The notes below the pieces were generated by a model. The model worked only from the letters and a program-made list of their open reading frames with translations. It did no database searches and was not told where the DNA came from. Positions 51,790 through 63,100 of a DNA stretch of 64,000 nucleotides are shown here, in pieces; within the stretch, counting starts at the first letter, position 1; every line of letters starts with the position of its first letter. This DNA comes from SHWB01 sp050246875 (GTDB lineage: Bacteria > Pseudomonadota > Alphaproteobacteria > UBA6615): positions 54,510-118,509 of the forward strand of contig JBFWVF010000012.1 of the NCBI GenBank assembly GCA_050246875.1. The letters are read 5' to 3'. Made by a program: the position numbers and the translations under genes.

Positions 51790-52970
51790 TCGACGATACC
51801 GCGCACGCCTTCGTACCCGGCACGTCCGTCCGGCTCGAAGGGGCCGGCACGGGACCGCTCGCCGGTCTCGCCTTCGCCGCCAAGGACTGCTTCGATGTCG
51901 CCGGGCATCGCACCGGCGGCGGCAATCCTGACTGGCGCGACGCCCATCCGCCGGCCACCGCGACGGCGCCGGCCATCGCTCGCCTCGTCGCGGCGGGCGC
52001 CACGCTGGTCGGCAAGACCATCCTCGAGGAACTCTGCTACGGGCTGACGGGCGAAAATCCGCACTACGGCACGCCGCGCAACAGTGCCGCGCCGGACCAT
52101 GTTCCCGGCGGGTCGTCGTCGGGATCGGCGGCAGCAGTCGGCGCCGGGCTGGTCGACTTCGCGCTCGGCACCGATACAGGCGGCTCGATCCGCCTGCCGG
52201 CATCCTTCTGCGGCCTGTGGGGCCTGCGCTCCTCGCCGTCGCTGGTGCCGCTCGACGGCGTCATGCCGCTCGCGCCGAGCTTCGACGCCGTCGGCTGGTT
52301 CGCGCGCGACGCCGCGATGCTGGCCCGCGTCGGCCGCGCCCTGCTGCCGCCCGGAGCCGCGCCGCGCGCGCGCCGCCTGCTTGTCGCGGAGGATGCCCTG
52401 GAACTGCTGTCCGAGCCCCTGCGCGCAGCCCTGCGGCCCGCCATCGCCACGGCCGCCGAACGCCTCGGACTCGATGCCGAGCCGATCCGGCTGGCGGCAC
52501 TGCCCGGGCTCGACGGCATGCGCGCCTGGGGCCGCGTGATGGGAACCATACGCTTCCGCGAGGCATGGGAGTCCAACCGCGCCTGGGTCGAGGCCCGCGA
52601 CCCGCGCCTCGGCGACACGGTGAAGCATCGCTTCGCGCTCGGCCGCGCGATCGGCGACGAAGCCCTCGCCAGGGCGCACGCCGACCGCGCACGCATCGTC
52701 GACCGCCTCGACGCGCTGCTCGACGGGGGCGTGCTGCTGGCGATGCCCGCGTCGCCCTGCCTGCCGCCGCGCCGCGGCCAGTCGACCGCCGATCACGACG
52801 TCCTGCGCGACACCAACGAGCCGATCAACGGGCTCGCGCCGCTGGGGCGGATGCCGGCCCTGTCGGCGCCGCTGACGGTCGTCGACGGCCTGCCCTTCGG
52901 CCTCGGCCTGACCGCCGCGGCCGGTGCCGATGCCCTCCTGCTCGCCGCCGCCGAACAGCTCGGTGCGTGA
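51786..52970 (+). CDS. Amidase signature-family hydrolase, copy 2
   Basis: 394 residues, exactly as long as copy 1 and overlapping it by 4 nt. Lys in LAFAAKDCFDVAG, PGGSSSGSAAAVGAG and GTDTGGSIRLPASFCG give the triad. The middle (about residues 220-300) differs most between the copies, so substrate ranges probably differ. Tandem duplication in one operon. Confidence 0.9.
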   Translation: MIDDTAHAFVPGTSVRLEGAGTGPLAGLAFAAKDCFDVAGHRTGGGNPDWRDAHPPATATAPAIARLVAAGATLVGKTILEELCYGLTGENPHYGTPRNSAAPDHVPGGSSSGSAAAVGAGLVDFALGTDTGGSIRLPASFCGLWGLRSSPSLVPLDGVMPLAPSFDAVGWFARDAAMLARVGRALLPPGAAPRARRLLVAEDALELLSEPLRAALRPAIATAAERLGLDAEPIRLAALPGLDGMRAWGRVMGTIRFREAWESNRAWVEARDPRLGDTVKHRFALGRAIGDEALARAHADRARIVDRLDALLDGGVLLAMPASPCLPPRRGQSTADHDVLRDTNEPINGLAPLGRMPALSAPLTVVDGLPFGLGLTAAAGADALLLAAAEQLGA

Positions 52971-53055
52971 TCCGCTCCCGGCCGGCCGCCGTCTGCGCAC
53001 TCGGCAGCGCGCGGCGAGGGTGGTAGACTGTGCGCCGGCTTTCAGGGGGACGGGC

Positions 53056-53772
53056 GTGACGGACCGCAGGACGTTTCTGGCGAAGCTCGGCATCGGCCTC
53101 GCGGCCGGCGCCGGCCTGCTGGGCACGCCAGGCCGGCTGCTGGCAGCGACCCCGCCCGATGTCGCCGCCACCGCGCCGGACCGCTACCGGCCGCTGCTGC
53201 ACACCGTCGAGCGCTACATCGGCCGGCCGGAGTCGCGCCTGCCGCGCGCGAAGGTGCTCGACCGGCCCGCCTCCGACAATGCCCTCGGCGCGCTCGCCCG
53301 CGCGATCCGGCAATGGGTGCCGGAGGCCGAGGCGGCCGGCAGCCACTGGTCGGCGACGATCGCCGCGGCCCGCGCGCTCGATCCCTTCCAGCGCCTCGCC
53401 ATCGTCAACCGCTTCGTCAACCAGACGCCATGGGTCGAGGACAGCGTCAACTACGGCGTCGGCGACTACTGGGCCGACGTCGACGCCTTCCTCGAGAACG
53501 GCGGCGACTGCGAGGACTTCGCGGTGGCCAAGTACAAGCTGCTGACGGCGCTCGGCTATCACCCGCAGCGCCTGCGCGTGGTGATGCTGGTCGACAATCG
53601 CCGCAACCGCCAGCACGCCGTCACCGCCGCCTGGCTCGACGACCGCGTGCTGCTCCTCGACGCACTGATGGCCAATGTCGTCGAACAGGACGAGGTGCAC
53701 CACTACCTGCCCACCCTGTCGCTCGACCGGCACCGGCTGTACCTGCATACCCGCGAGGCGCCGCAGACCTGA
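53056..53772 (+). CDS. Transglutaminase-like cysteine protease (BTLCP type), copy 3, Tat-like signal
   Basis: 238 residues from GTG 53056. The N-terminus TDRRTFLAKLGIGLAAG has a twin-arginine pattern (RR-x-F-L) followed by a hydrophobic stretch. Catalytic Cys in NGGDCEDFAVAKYKLL, His in NRQHAVTAAWLD and Asp in VLLLDALMANVV. Closer to the general BTLCP pattern (DCED) than copies 1 and 2 (DCEG). It lies 85 nt after the amidases and 3.4 kb from the giant RTX gene, a conceivable target. Confidence 0.85.
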   Translation: MTDRRTFLAKLGIGLAAGAGLLGTPGRLLAATPPDVAATAPDRYRPLLHTVERYIGRPESRLPRAKVLDRPASDNALGALARAIRQWVPEAEAAGSHWSATIAAARALDPFQRLAIVNRFVNQTPWVEDSVNYGVGDYWADVDAFLENGGDCEDFAVAKYKLLTALGYHPQRLRVVMLVDNRRNRQHAVTAAWLDDRVLLLDALMANVVEQDEVHHYLPTLSLDRHRLYLHTREAPQT

Positions 53773-53848
53773 CGGCATGGGCGCGCCGTTGACGGCGCGG
53801 CGCGGGAATACCAATCTCCGCCCCGACGCCACGACCGGGAGGCCCGCC

Positions 53849-54901
53849 ATGGCAGCCGACGGCAGCGCCGCCGACCGCGCCGACTTCTACCAGCGCATTG
53901 GCGCCGTCGAGATGGCGCCCCTGTGGGAGGTGCTGCACAAGCTGGTGGCCCGGGCGCCGGTCACCCGCGCCGCGCCGCATCTCTGGCGCTATGCCGACGT
54001 GCGACCGTTCATCATGGAGTCGGGCGGCATCATCAGCGCGGCGGAAGCCGAACGCCGCGTCCTGATCCTCGAGAATCCCGCGCTCCGCGGCAGCTCGCAG
54101 GCCGTCGACACGCTCTATGCCGGCCTTCAACTCATCCTGCCGGGCGAAGTGGCGCCGGCGCACCGCCACACGCCGTCGGCCCTGCGCTTCATCGTCGAGG
54201 GCAGCGGCGCCTATACCTCGGTCGACGGCGAGCGCGTGACCATGGCGCCCGGCGACTTCGTCATCACCCCCTCATGGACGTGGCACGACCACGGCAACGA
54301 CAGCGACGCGCCGATGGTGTGGCTCGACGGGCTCGACATTCCGGTCGTCCATTTCACGGCGACCACCTTCGCCGAGCCGTACCCGGAGCCGCGCTTTCCG
54401 TCGAACGCGCCGGCCGGCTACACGCGGGCGCGTTACGGCGCCAACATGCGCCCGGTCGGCGACGGTTACGCCGCACCGACCTCGCCCATCTTCTCCTATC
54501 CCTACGCGGAGTCGCGCGCCGCGCTGGAGACGATGCGACGCACGCAGGATCCCGACCCCTGCTTCGCCATCAAGATGGAATACATCAATCCGCTGACCGG
54601 CGGGCCGGCGATGCCGACGATGTCGACCTTCCTGCAACTCCTGCCGAAGGGCTTCCGCTCGGCGGCCTGCCGGTCGACCGAGCACGCGGTCTATTCGGTC
54701 GTCGAGGGCACGGGCCGCCTCGTCGTCGGCGAGGGCGACGACGCCCGCGCGCTTGCCTGGGGACCGCGCGATCACTTCGCCGTGCCGGGCTGGACGACGC
54801 ACCGTCTCGAAGCGGATGGCGACGCCGTGCTGTTCAGCTTCTCCGACCGCACGATGCAGCAGAAGCTCGGCCTCTGGCGCGAGTGGCGCGGCAGCGCCTG
54901 A
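53849..54901 (+). CDS. Gentisate 1,2-dioxygenase-like bicupin
   Basis: 350 residues from ATG 53849. The N-terminal cupin holds the iron ligands (PAHRHTPSALRFIVEG and WTWHDHGND). ADFYQRIGAVEMAPLWEVLH and AALETMRRTQDPDPCFAIK are typical of gentisate and salicylate dioxygenases, which open the ring of gentisate between C1 and C2. Maleylpyruvate isomerase and hydrolase genes are not adjacent, so the pathway is not complete here. Confidence 0.9.
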   Translation: MAADGSAADRADFYQRIGAVEMAPLWEVLHKLVARAPVTRAAPHLWRYADVRPFIMESGGIISAAEAERRVLILENPALRGSSQAVDTLYAGLQLILPGEVAPAHRHTPSALRFIVEGSGAYTSVDGERVTMAPGDFVITPSWTWHDHGNDSDAPMVWLDGLDIPVVHFTATTFAEPYPEPRFPSNAPAGYTRARYGANMRPVGDGYAAPTSPIFSYPYAESRAALETMRRTQDPDPCFAIKMEYINPLTGGPAMPTMSTFLQLLPKGFRSAACRSTEHAVYSVVEGTGRLVVGEGDDARALAWGPRDHFAVPGWTTHRLEADGDAVLFSFSDRTMQQKLGLWREWRGSA

Positions 54902-54910
54902 TCCGGCGCG

Positions 54911-55750
54911 TCAGCTGTCGTCGCCCTGTGCCGGGAAATCCCAGCGGTCCGCCGGCCCGGTCACCTCGCGTCCGCCGCTGACGGTCTGCGGCCGTTCGGC
55001 CGGTATGCCGAGCATGTTCACCGACACGACGCGCTCGAACACATTGCGCGTTTCGGCGAAGAAATTGTCCGGGCTGAACAGCGGCGACAGGTACCAGTAG
55101 AGCCGGTATTCGAGATCGAGGATGCGCCGGATGAGGGCCGCCGACTGGGTCGGCCGCTCGTTCTCGACATAGAGGAACGGGCGATCGCGGTAGATCGTCT
55201 CCTCCGCCCCGGCGATGACGTCGCTTTCCATGCCGTCGGCATTGATCTTGAGAAAATGGCAGACCGGCAGCTCCAGCGAATCGACCGTGACGAGCGCCAC
55301 CGCCTCGCCGCCGTCGCGGGCCGACAGCGGCGTCATGTTTGCCGAGGCACCGCGCGCGTAGTCGCCCGGCGCCACACGCACCGTGCCGACGCGGCGGCCC
55401 GCCGCCGCCTGCCGCGCATCGACCTGGGCGAGCTGGTTCAGGGCGAGGTTGCCGCACAGCATGTGGAACAGGATGCGCTGTGGCTCCAGCGCCACGACGC
55501 GGCCGCGCGGCCCGACCCGGCGGGCGAGCGGCACGGTCAGCGAACCGACATGCGCGCCGATCTCCACCGCCGTGGTGCCCGGCTCGACGAGCTGTTCGAT
55601 GAGACGCGCCTCGGCCTCGCTGTACTCGCCATAGCGGTCGAGCGAGGGTCCGACATGCGGATCGCGCAGCGGATACATCATCATGCCGTGCCGGCAGCGC
55701 TTCAGGCCGACGGTCGGACTGTCGATCAGGCTTTCGGCTTCGTCGATCAT
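54911..55750 (-). CDS. FkbM-family methyltransferase
   Basis: 279 residues from ATG 55750. SAM-binding motif AVEIGAHVGSLTVPLARRVG, and the FkbM signature FLKINADGMESDVIAGAEET. The family methylates sugars, lipids or natural products, often in surface polysaccharide loci. It converges on the gentisate dioxygenase gene (9 nt) and is divergent from pgk. Confidence 0.88.
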   Translation of the reverse strand: MIDEAESLIDSPTVGLKRCRHGMMMYPLRDPHVGPSLDRYGEYSEAEARLIEQLVEPGTTAVEIGAHVGSLTVPLARRVGPRGRVVALEPQRILFHMLCGNLALNQLAQVDARQAAAGRRVGTVRVAPGDYARGASANMTPLSARDGGEAVALVTVDSLELPVCHFLKINADGMESDVIAGAEETIYRDRPFLYVENERPTQSAALIRRILDLEYRLYWYLSPLFSPDNFFAETRNVFERVVSVNMLGIPAERPQTVSGGREVTGPADRWDFPAQGDDS

Positions 55751-55972
55751 CGGGCGGGTCGCAGTCTCGGGCCTCGGGGGCGACCGGGGCGGGACGAGCC
55801 CCGGCGCGGCTCGCGGCGGCGAACCGTCCGTCGCGGGTACCAGTCTAGGGCCGCCACGCCGCGCCGCAAAGCCCGGCGCTCGGGCCATCGCCGCCGGCCG
55901 TTGCAATGGGCCGGGCGCTGTGCTTCATCGGCGGCCGCCCGCCGTCCCGCGGCCGACTGACGAGAGCCCGCC

Positions 55973-57166
55973 ATGCCCGCCTTTCGCACCATCGACGATT
56001 TCGAGGTCGCCGGCCGGCGCGTCCTGCTGCGCGCCGACCTCAACGTTCCCCTGGCCGACGGACGCGTCACCGACCTGACGCGCCTCGAACGGCTGGCGCC
56101 GACCATCGTCGAACTGGCCGACCGGGGCGCCCGGGTGGTGGTCGCCTCGCACTTCGACCGCCCGGGGGGCAAGAAGGTCGCGTCGATGTCCCTCGCACCG
56201 GTCGCGGCGGCCCTGGGACAGGTCCTCGGCCGCCCGGTCGCCTTCGCGCTCGACTGCATCGGCGCGGATGCGTCGGCGGCCGTCGCGGCGCTGCCGCCGG
56301 GCGGCATCCTCGTGCTGGAGAACCTGCGATTCCACACCGGCGAGGAGGCGAACGACGCGGCCTTCGCGCAGGCACTGGCCACGCACGGCGAGTTCTATGT
56401 CAACGATGCCTTCTCCACGGCCCACAGGGCCCATGCCTCGACCGAGGCCGTCGCCCGTCTGCTGCCGGCGGCGGCCGGGCGGCTGATGCAGGCCGAACTG
56501 TCGGCCCTCGAAGCCGCACTCGGCGCGCCGAAGCGGCCGGTGGTTGCCATCGTCGGCGGCGCCAAGGTGTCGACCAAGCTCGACCTGCTGGGCAACCTTG
56601 TCTCGCGCGTCGACTGCCTCGTCATCGGCGGCGGCATGGCCAACACCTTCCTCGCGGCCCAGGGCGTGGCCGTCGGCAAGTCGCTGTGCGAGCACGAGAT
56701 GGCGCCGACGGCGCGCGACATCGCCGCCCGCGCGGCGGCGCGCGGGACCCGCATCCTGCTGCCCGTCGACGCCGTGGTCGCCGAGGCGCTGAAGCCCGGC
56801 GTCGCAACCCGCACCGTGGCCATCGACGCCGTGCCGGCCGACCGGATGATCCTGGATGTCGGTCCGGCGACGGTCGCCGCCATCCTCGCCGCCCTCGGCG
56901 AGGCGCATACTCTCGTCTGGAACGGTCCGCTCGGCGCCTTCGAGACGCCGCCCTTCGATGCGGCAACGACTGCCGTGGCGGCCGAGGTCGCCCGCCTCAC
57001 CGCGGGCGGCACACTCCTGTCGGTCGCGGGCGGCGGCGACACCGTGGCGGCGCTGCGCCGTGCCGGGACGGTCGAGGCACTGACCTACGTGTCGACGGCG
57101 GGCGGCGCCTTCCTCGAATGGCTGGAAGGGCGAACGCTGCCTGGCGTCGCCGCGCTTTCGCGCTGA
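55973..57166 (+). CDS. pgk: Phosphoglycerate kinase
   Basis: 397 residues from ATG 55973. VLLRADLNVPLADGRVTD with the substrate-binding Arg, ASHFDRPGGKKV, NLRFHTGEE, the IGGGMANTFLAAQG nucleotide region and AGGGDTVAAL. It converts 1,3-bisphosphoglycerate and ADP to 3-phosphoglycerate and ATP. No gap or tpi genes flank it. It faces the RTX gene stop-to-stop, 30 nt apart. The divergent FkbM gene leaves 222 nt for a promoter. Confidence 0.97.
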   Translation: MPAFRTIDDFEVAGRRVLLRADLNVPLADGRVTDLTRLERLAPTIVELADRGARVVVASHFDRPGGKKVASMSLAPVAAALGQVLGRPVAFALDCIGADASAAVAALPPGGILVLENLRFHTGEEANDAAFAQALATHGEFYVNDAFSTAHRAHASTEAVARLLPAAAGRLMQAELSALEAALGAPKRPVVAIVGGAKVSTKLDLLGNLVSRVDCLVIGGGMANTFLAAQGVAVGKSLCEHEMAPTARDIAARAAARGTRILLPVDAVVAEALKPGVATRTVAIDAVPADRMILDVGPATVAAILAALGEAHTLVWNGPLGAFETPPFDAATTAVAAEVARLTAGGTLLSVAGGGDTVAALRRAGTVEALTYVSTAGGAFLEWLEGRTLPGVAALSR

Positions 57167-57196
57167 CGCCGCGCGCGGCCGACGCGACCGGGACGA

Positions 57197-60100
57197 TCAG
57201 ATCTGGTCGTAGGTGTCGTCGGCGTAGTTGCCGACTGTGCCGCCGTTGTTGAAGACGAACTGCGTGTTGATACCCGCCTGGGTCTGGTGCAGTTCGATCT
57301 CGGTGATCTCGGCGCCGGCGAAGGTGATGGACCCGCTGCCATCGTTGAACGCGATGGTCCACGTCCCATCGTTGTTGTTCGTGAACCGTACGCCGGTGGC
57401 ATCGCCCAGCAAGGCGGACGTGATACCGGCCTTCGTCAGATCGATCGTCGAGTCCTGGCCTTCGAAGTTGGTGAAGCCCTCGAAGATCACGAGGCTGTTG
57501 GCATAGGGATTGGCGGCAACGTTGAACGGAGCCCGGGTGGCGATCGAATCCCAGCCAAGAGTGTCGGTGTTGCCGTCGATGATGAGGTCGTCGCCCCACC
57601 CTCGACCGAAGTAATAGACGTCGTAGCCGGCACCGCCGACAAGGATGTCGTCGCCACCGCCGGAATACAGCTTGTCGTCGAAGTCGTCGGCGTTGGGATC
57701 GGTGTCGTTGACGCCGCCGAAGATGATGTCGGTGCCCTGCGAACCCCACACGGTGTTCACGCCGTCGCCGCCGTCAAGATACTGCGCGCTGACGAAGTTG
57801 GGATTGCCGGTAAAGACGTTCTTCAGCTTGGACAACGGATCCCAGTTGCCGATGTCACTGCCGACGCTCGCCTGAATGTCGTCGATCGTCAATTCGACAG
57901 TCCGGGAGCTGCCGTTCGAGCGCGTGTAGGTAACGGTCCAGCTGCCATCGGCTTCGTCGAATGACGTGTTGATGTGCGACAGGTCGTAAGTCGGTGTAAC
58001 CGCGTAGAAGGCATTGATCGCATCGTCGCCAGCGTCCGCAAACAGGAAGAGCTGCGCCGTAATGATGCCAAATCCCAGCGAGATATAGTCCGCACCGCCG
58101 CCCGCGCGGAAAATCTCGATACCGCCCGTCGGACCGTCCCAGCGTGATTCGCTGAGGTCGAAGACGTCGTTGCCCGCGGTACCGATCAACTGGTCGCGGT
58201 TGCCGCCGCCGCCGGAGATGAAGGCGTCGTCGCTGGTATAGCCCGAGCCATAAGGCGTGACGACAAACGCGCCGGGATCGAAGTAGATGATGTCGTTGCC
58301 GCTGCCGCCCCGGAGCTGGTCGGCGCCGGCGCCGCCGCGCAGGATGTCGGCGCCGCCGCCGCCTCGGAGATCGTCGTCGCCGTCGCCGCCCTCCAGGATG
58401 TTCGCTCCGGCGCCGCCGCTCAGGTAGTCGTTGCCGGCGCCGCCGAACAGGTCGTCGTCGCCGCCATTGCCGTAGATGACGTCGTCGCCTTCGCCGCCAT
58501 AGACGATGTCGTTGCCGTCGCCGCCACGGAATATGTCGGCGCCGCCGCCGAGATCGACGTTGGCCTGGGCATATACGCCCAGCAGGGTCACGTCGTCGTC
58601 GCCGTCCTGTTCGCTGGCGATCGACTCGTCGGCGTTGAGGGCAATGAGGAAGCCGAGGTTGGACGCGGTGATGACGATGATATCGGAGCCCGTGCCGCCG
58701 CTGACGCGGTTGATCGACTGCGGATCGGTCAGCGGATTGCCGTCGTCGTCCCACTGCTCGCTGAAGGTAACGACGATCATGTCGTTGCCCTCGCCGGCAT
58801 AGGCCTCCATCACACCGTCGAGATCGCGGATGATATCGTTGCCCGCGCCGCCATAGATGCGGTCTTGCAGGCCCGCGCCGCTCGAAATCTGGTCGTCTCC
58901 GTCGCCGCCGTAAATGGTGTCGTCGCCGGCGGCGGTCCAGATGACGTCGTTGCCGGTGCCGCCGTCGACCGTGACGTCGCCGAAGGTGTAGTTGGCGCTG
59001 GTGAGATTGAGCACGTCATGGCCGGCGCCGAGGTCGATCACCTCGATGTCGATCAGCCGCGGCCCGGACGGAGCATCGCCGAGCCCGAGGAGCCCGCCGA
59101 GGCCACCCAGAAGACCACCAAGGCCTTCGCCGAGTGCCGTATAGCTGGCCGCATCGAGGAAGATCGCGTCGTCTCCAGCCGTTGCCTCGATCGTGTCGAT
59201 GCCGCTCCCGCCGTCGATCACGTCCCAAGTCAGGGTGCGCCCGGTCAGCGACACCGACAGTTCGCCATCGTCCGGGTTGACCATCAGCACCGCAGCCGCC
59301 GAGGCATCGGCGCTGAAACGGATGGTATCGTTGCCGCTGCCGGCAAAGATGGTGTCGGTGCCGGCGCCGCCGTCGATGGTGTCGTCGCCGCCGCCGCCCG
59401 AAACGATGTCGTCGCCGTCGCCGGCCCAGATCACGTCGTCGCCGTCGAGGCCGAACTCGCCGACGAAGTCGCCGACAATGATGTCGTTGCCGCTGCCGCC
59501 CCAGATCGTGTCGGAGCCGAGGCCGCCGACGATGATGTCGTTGCCGGCGCCGCCGTCGATCGTGTCGTTGCCCGCCGCCCCGCCGACACCGGTGAAGGCG
59601 TCGCCGAACAGGATGTCGGCGCCCGCGCCGCCGACGAGGTCGTCGTCGCCGAAGCCACCGATCAGCAGGTCGTTGCCAGCGCCGCCGTCGAGGCGGTCGT
59701 TGCCCGAGCCGCCATCGAGGATGTCGTTGCCGGCGCTGGTCCACAGCGTATCGGCCCCGGCGCCGCCGAGCACGACGACATCGCCGTAGCTGAAGTTGGT
59801 GCTGGTCAGGTTGACGACGTCATTGCCCTCGCCTGCATCGATGATCTCGATGTCGCGGATGCGCGGGCCCGAAAGGCCGTCGTAGAACGGGCTGGTCGAG
59901 TCATCGAGCAGGATGGCGTCGTCGCCGTCGGTGGCGACCAGCGTATCCGTGCCGGCGCCGCCGACGAACACGTCCCACGCGACGCCGTGGCTGCTGAGGT
60001 CGACGCTGGCGCCATTGCCGGATGCGCCCGGGCTGCCCTGGGCCGTCGCCGTGTAGCCGGTGCCCAGCGTCAGGTCGGCGGTGAAGATCAACACGTCGTT

Positions 60101-63100
60101 GCCGGCGCCACCCAGCAGCACGTCGGCGCCGGTGCCGCCGGCGAGCACGTCGTTGCCGACGCCGCCATGCAGCAGGTCGTTGCCGCCGCCACCCCATAGC
60201 GCGTCATTGCCGAGGGCGCCGAACAGCAGGTCGCCGTCGGCGCCGCCGGCCAGCGCATCGACATCGCTGCCGCCGACGCCGGCCGCCGCGCCGCTGACCG
60301 TCGCCGCACCGGTGATGGCGAAGCTGAAGGTGCCGCCCGCCGCCGTCGGCAGGTCGATCGTGCCGGACTGCGGGCCCTGGGACGAGGTGAAATCGCCCGC
60401 GCGCATGTCGGCATAGAGCTGCGGATCGTCCGCCGACACCGTCACGCTGCCCGACGGCGATGTGGCGACAAGGCCGGCGCCTGCGGCGCTGTAGGCCTGG
60501 CCGTCCAATTCGGTCTGGCCGGCCGTATCGACCGTGACGCCCTGATAGAACTCGGCATCGAGCATCAGGAAGTCGGCGAACTGGCTCTGGCCGAGGATGG
60601 CCGCGACATCGATCGCGCCATCGGAGGCGACGGCACCGGATGCGGTGAGCTGCGCCGTGAGGTCGCCCGTGTCGTCGCCGATCAGCAGGTCGCGCCCGGA
60701 GCCGCCGTCGAGGATATCGTTGAGCGTGCCGCCGACGGTGATGTCGTTGCCCTCGCCGCCCCACAGCTCGTCGGCGCCGATCTGGCCGAACAGCCGGTCG
60801 TCGCCGGCGCCGCCCCAGAGCTCGTCGTCGCCGGCATGGGCGCCGCCGGCCGTGTCGGCAATGTCGCCCCACAGCACGTCGTCGTCGTCGCCGCCACTCA
60901 GCGTGTCGCCACCGGCACCGCCCTCGAGCCAGTCGTCGCCGGCACCGCCGACGATCGTGTCGTTGCCAGTCGCCTCGACAGGCTCGACCGTGACCGAAGC
61001 CTCGACGCTCGTCGTCGAGCTGCGCGACAGGGTGACGTTGTCGAAGTCGATGTCGGTCGTCTCTGCCGACTCGGTCTTCCTGTTGTTGTAGCCGCCGAGG
61101 ATGAGCGAGTGCGAGCCGGCAGGAAGGTCGCCGAGGTCGAGAGTGATCTGCTGCCAACCGGTATCCCCGCCATCGGAGACGCGGACGACGTAATCGTTGT
61201 TGCCGGCGCCGACGAGCTGGCCGTCGATCGACACCAGAACCTCGCTGTACTCGTCGCTTTCATAAGCGGTGTTCGCGTTGAGGCGATACCAGAACGTCAC
61301 CTCCGCCGGGCCCTCGCCGTCGGTCGTGAAGTTCAGGCGCCAGCCGCCCGACATGCCGTTGATGGTGTTGTTGTTGACGCCGCCCAGCGCCACCTCGATG
61401 TCGCCGCTGCCGCCGAGGCCGTCATTGCTGTCCCAGTTGCCGCTGGCGTAGCTGCCCTGGTTGGTGCCGCGGAAGGCGTTGTCGATGTAATCGAAGCCTT
61501 CGTCGCCGCCGTTGAATTCGAAGCTCTGGGTGACGGTGTCGGTCACCGCCGCGTCGAAATAGAGCTGGAACGGCTCATCCACGCCGCCGGGCAGCGTGAC
61601 CTCCAGATCGTCGAGGTCGCCCGCGTCGAGCGTCCAGACGTTGCCCGGTCCCTGGGTGCCGCCGGACAGCGTCGCACCTTCCGGCAGGCCGGAAATCGTG
61701 ACCGAAAAGCCTTCCTGGCCGGCCAGGTTGAGGATGGTCGTCGGCACCGTGACCGGCGTCGTCCCGCCGCCCGTTCCGTCGCCCCGGATGACGTCGTTGC
61801 CGGCGCCGCCGTCGAGTGTATCGCTGCCGGCACCGCCCGTGATGACGTCGTCGCCGGTACCGCCGGCAATGACATCGTCGCCACCGCCGCCACCGAGCGT
61901 GTCGTTGCCGCTACCGCCGTCGACGAGATCGTCGAGGCCCTGGCCGGTGACGGTATCGTTGCCGGCGCCGGCGTAGAAGGTCACCTCGGGATCGAACCCG
62001 GCGGCGTCGGCCTCGCCGATGCTGCTGGCCAGCACCACCACGTCGTCGCCGGCACCGGCATTGTACTGGGTGCCGTCGAAGTAGCTACCGGCGGTGACAT
62101 CGTCGAGGCTGACGGTGTTCGAGGTGTGGTCGAACAGCGGATCGAGCAGGGTCGTGACCTGCCCGTCGACGACGATGACCAGGTTCTCCCAGTCCGAGAC
62201 CGTGATGCCGAGTTCGCTGAACGTCGCGCTGGCACCGGAGTCCGTCCCCGCGTCGGCGTTGGCGGTGATGAAGTCGCGCAGGCCGGCCAGGTCGTAATAG
62301 GTGTCGAGGTCGGCGAACTGGGCGGCCGTCAGCTCGACGCGCAGAGTATCGTTGCCGGTGCCGCCGTCGTAGGTGTCGGTGCCCTCGCCGACGACGAAGA
62401 TGCCGGTGTCGTTGCCGGCCCCGCCGGACACCGAGTCGTTGCCCGCGCCGCCGTCGAGCGTGTCGTTGCCGAGGCCGCCGACGAGCGTGTCGTTGCCGGC
62501 GCCGCCGTCGATGATGTCATTACCACTGCCGCCATCGATCGAGTCGTCGAGGCCGCGGCCCGTGATCGTGTCGTTGCCGGCGCCGCCGAGGAAGGTGTTG
62601 GCGGCGCTGTACCCCGCCTGGGCGGCCTCGACCGCGTCGGAGGGCAGCCACACCGTGTCGTTGCCGTCGCCGGCATCGTACTGCGTCCCGGACAGATACG
62701 TGCCCGATGCCACCGCATCGAGGTCGACCGCGTTGTTGCCCTCGTCGAACAGCGGGTAGAGCAGTTCCGTGACCACGCCGTCGACGCGGATCTCAAGGCC
62801 TTCCCAGTTGCTCGCCGAGAGGCCGAGTTCGTTGGACGTGAAGCTGGGGCCGGCGTCGCCGTTCGCGTCGGCGTTCGCCGCGATGAAGGTATCGAGGGCG
62901 CGCAGTTCGGCCTGCAGGTCGAGATCGGCGTATTGCGCCGCCGTCAGCTCGATCACCAGCGTGTCGTTGCCGACGCCGCCGTCGTAGACGTCGCTACCCT
63001 CGCCGACGACGAAGACGCCGCGGTCGTCGCCGGCCTCACCGTCCACCGTGTCGTTGCCGGCGCCACCGTCGAGGATGTCGTTGCCGAGGCCGCCGTAGAT

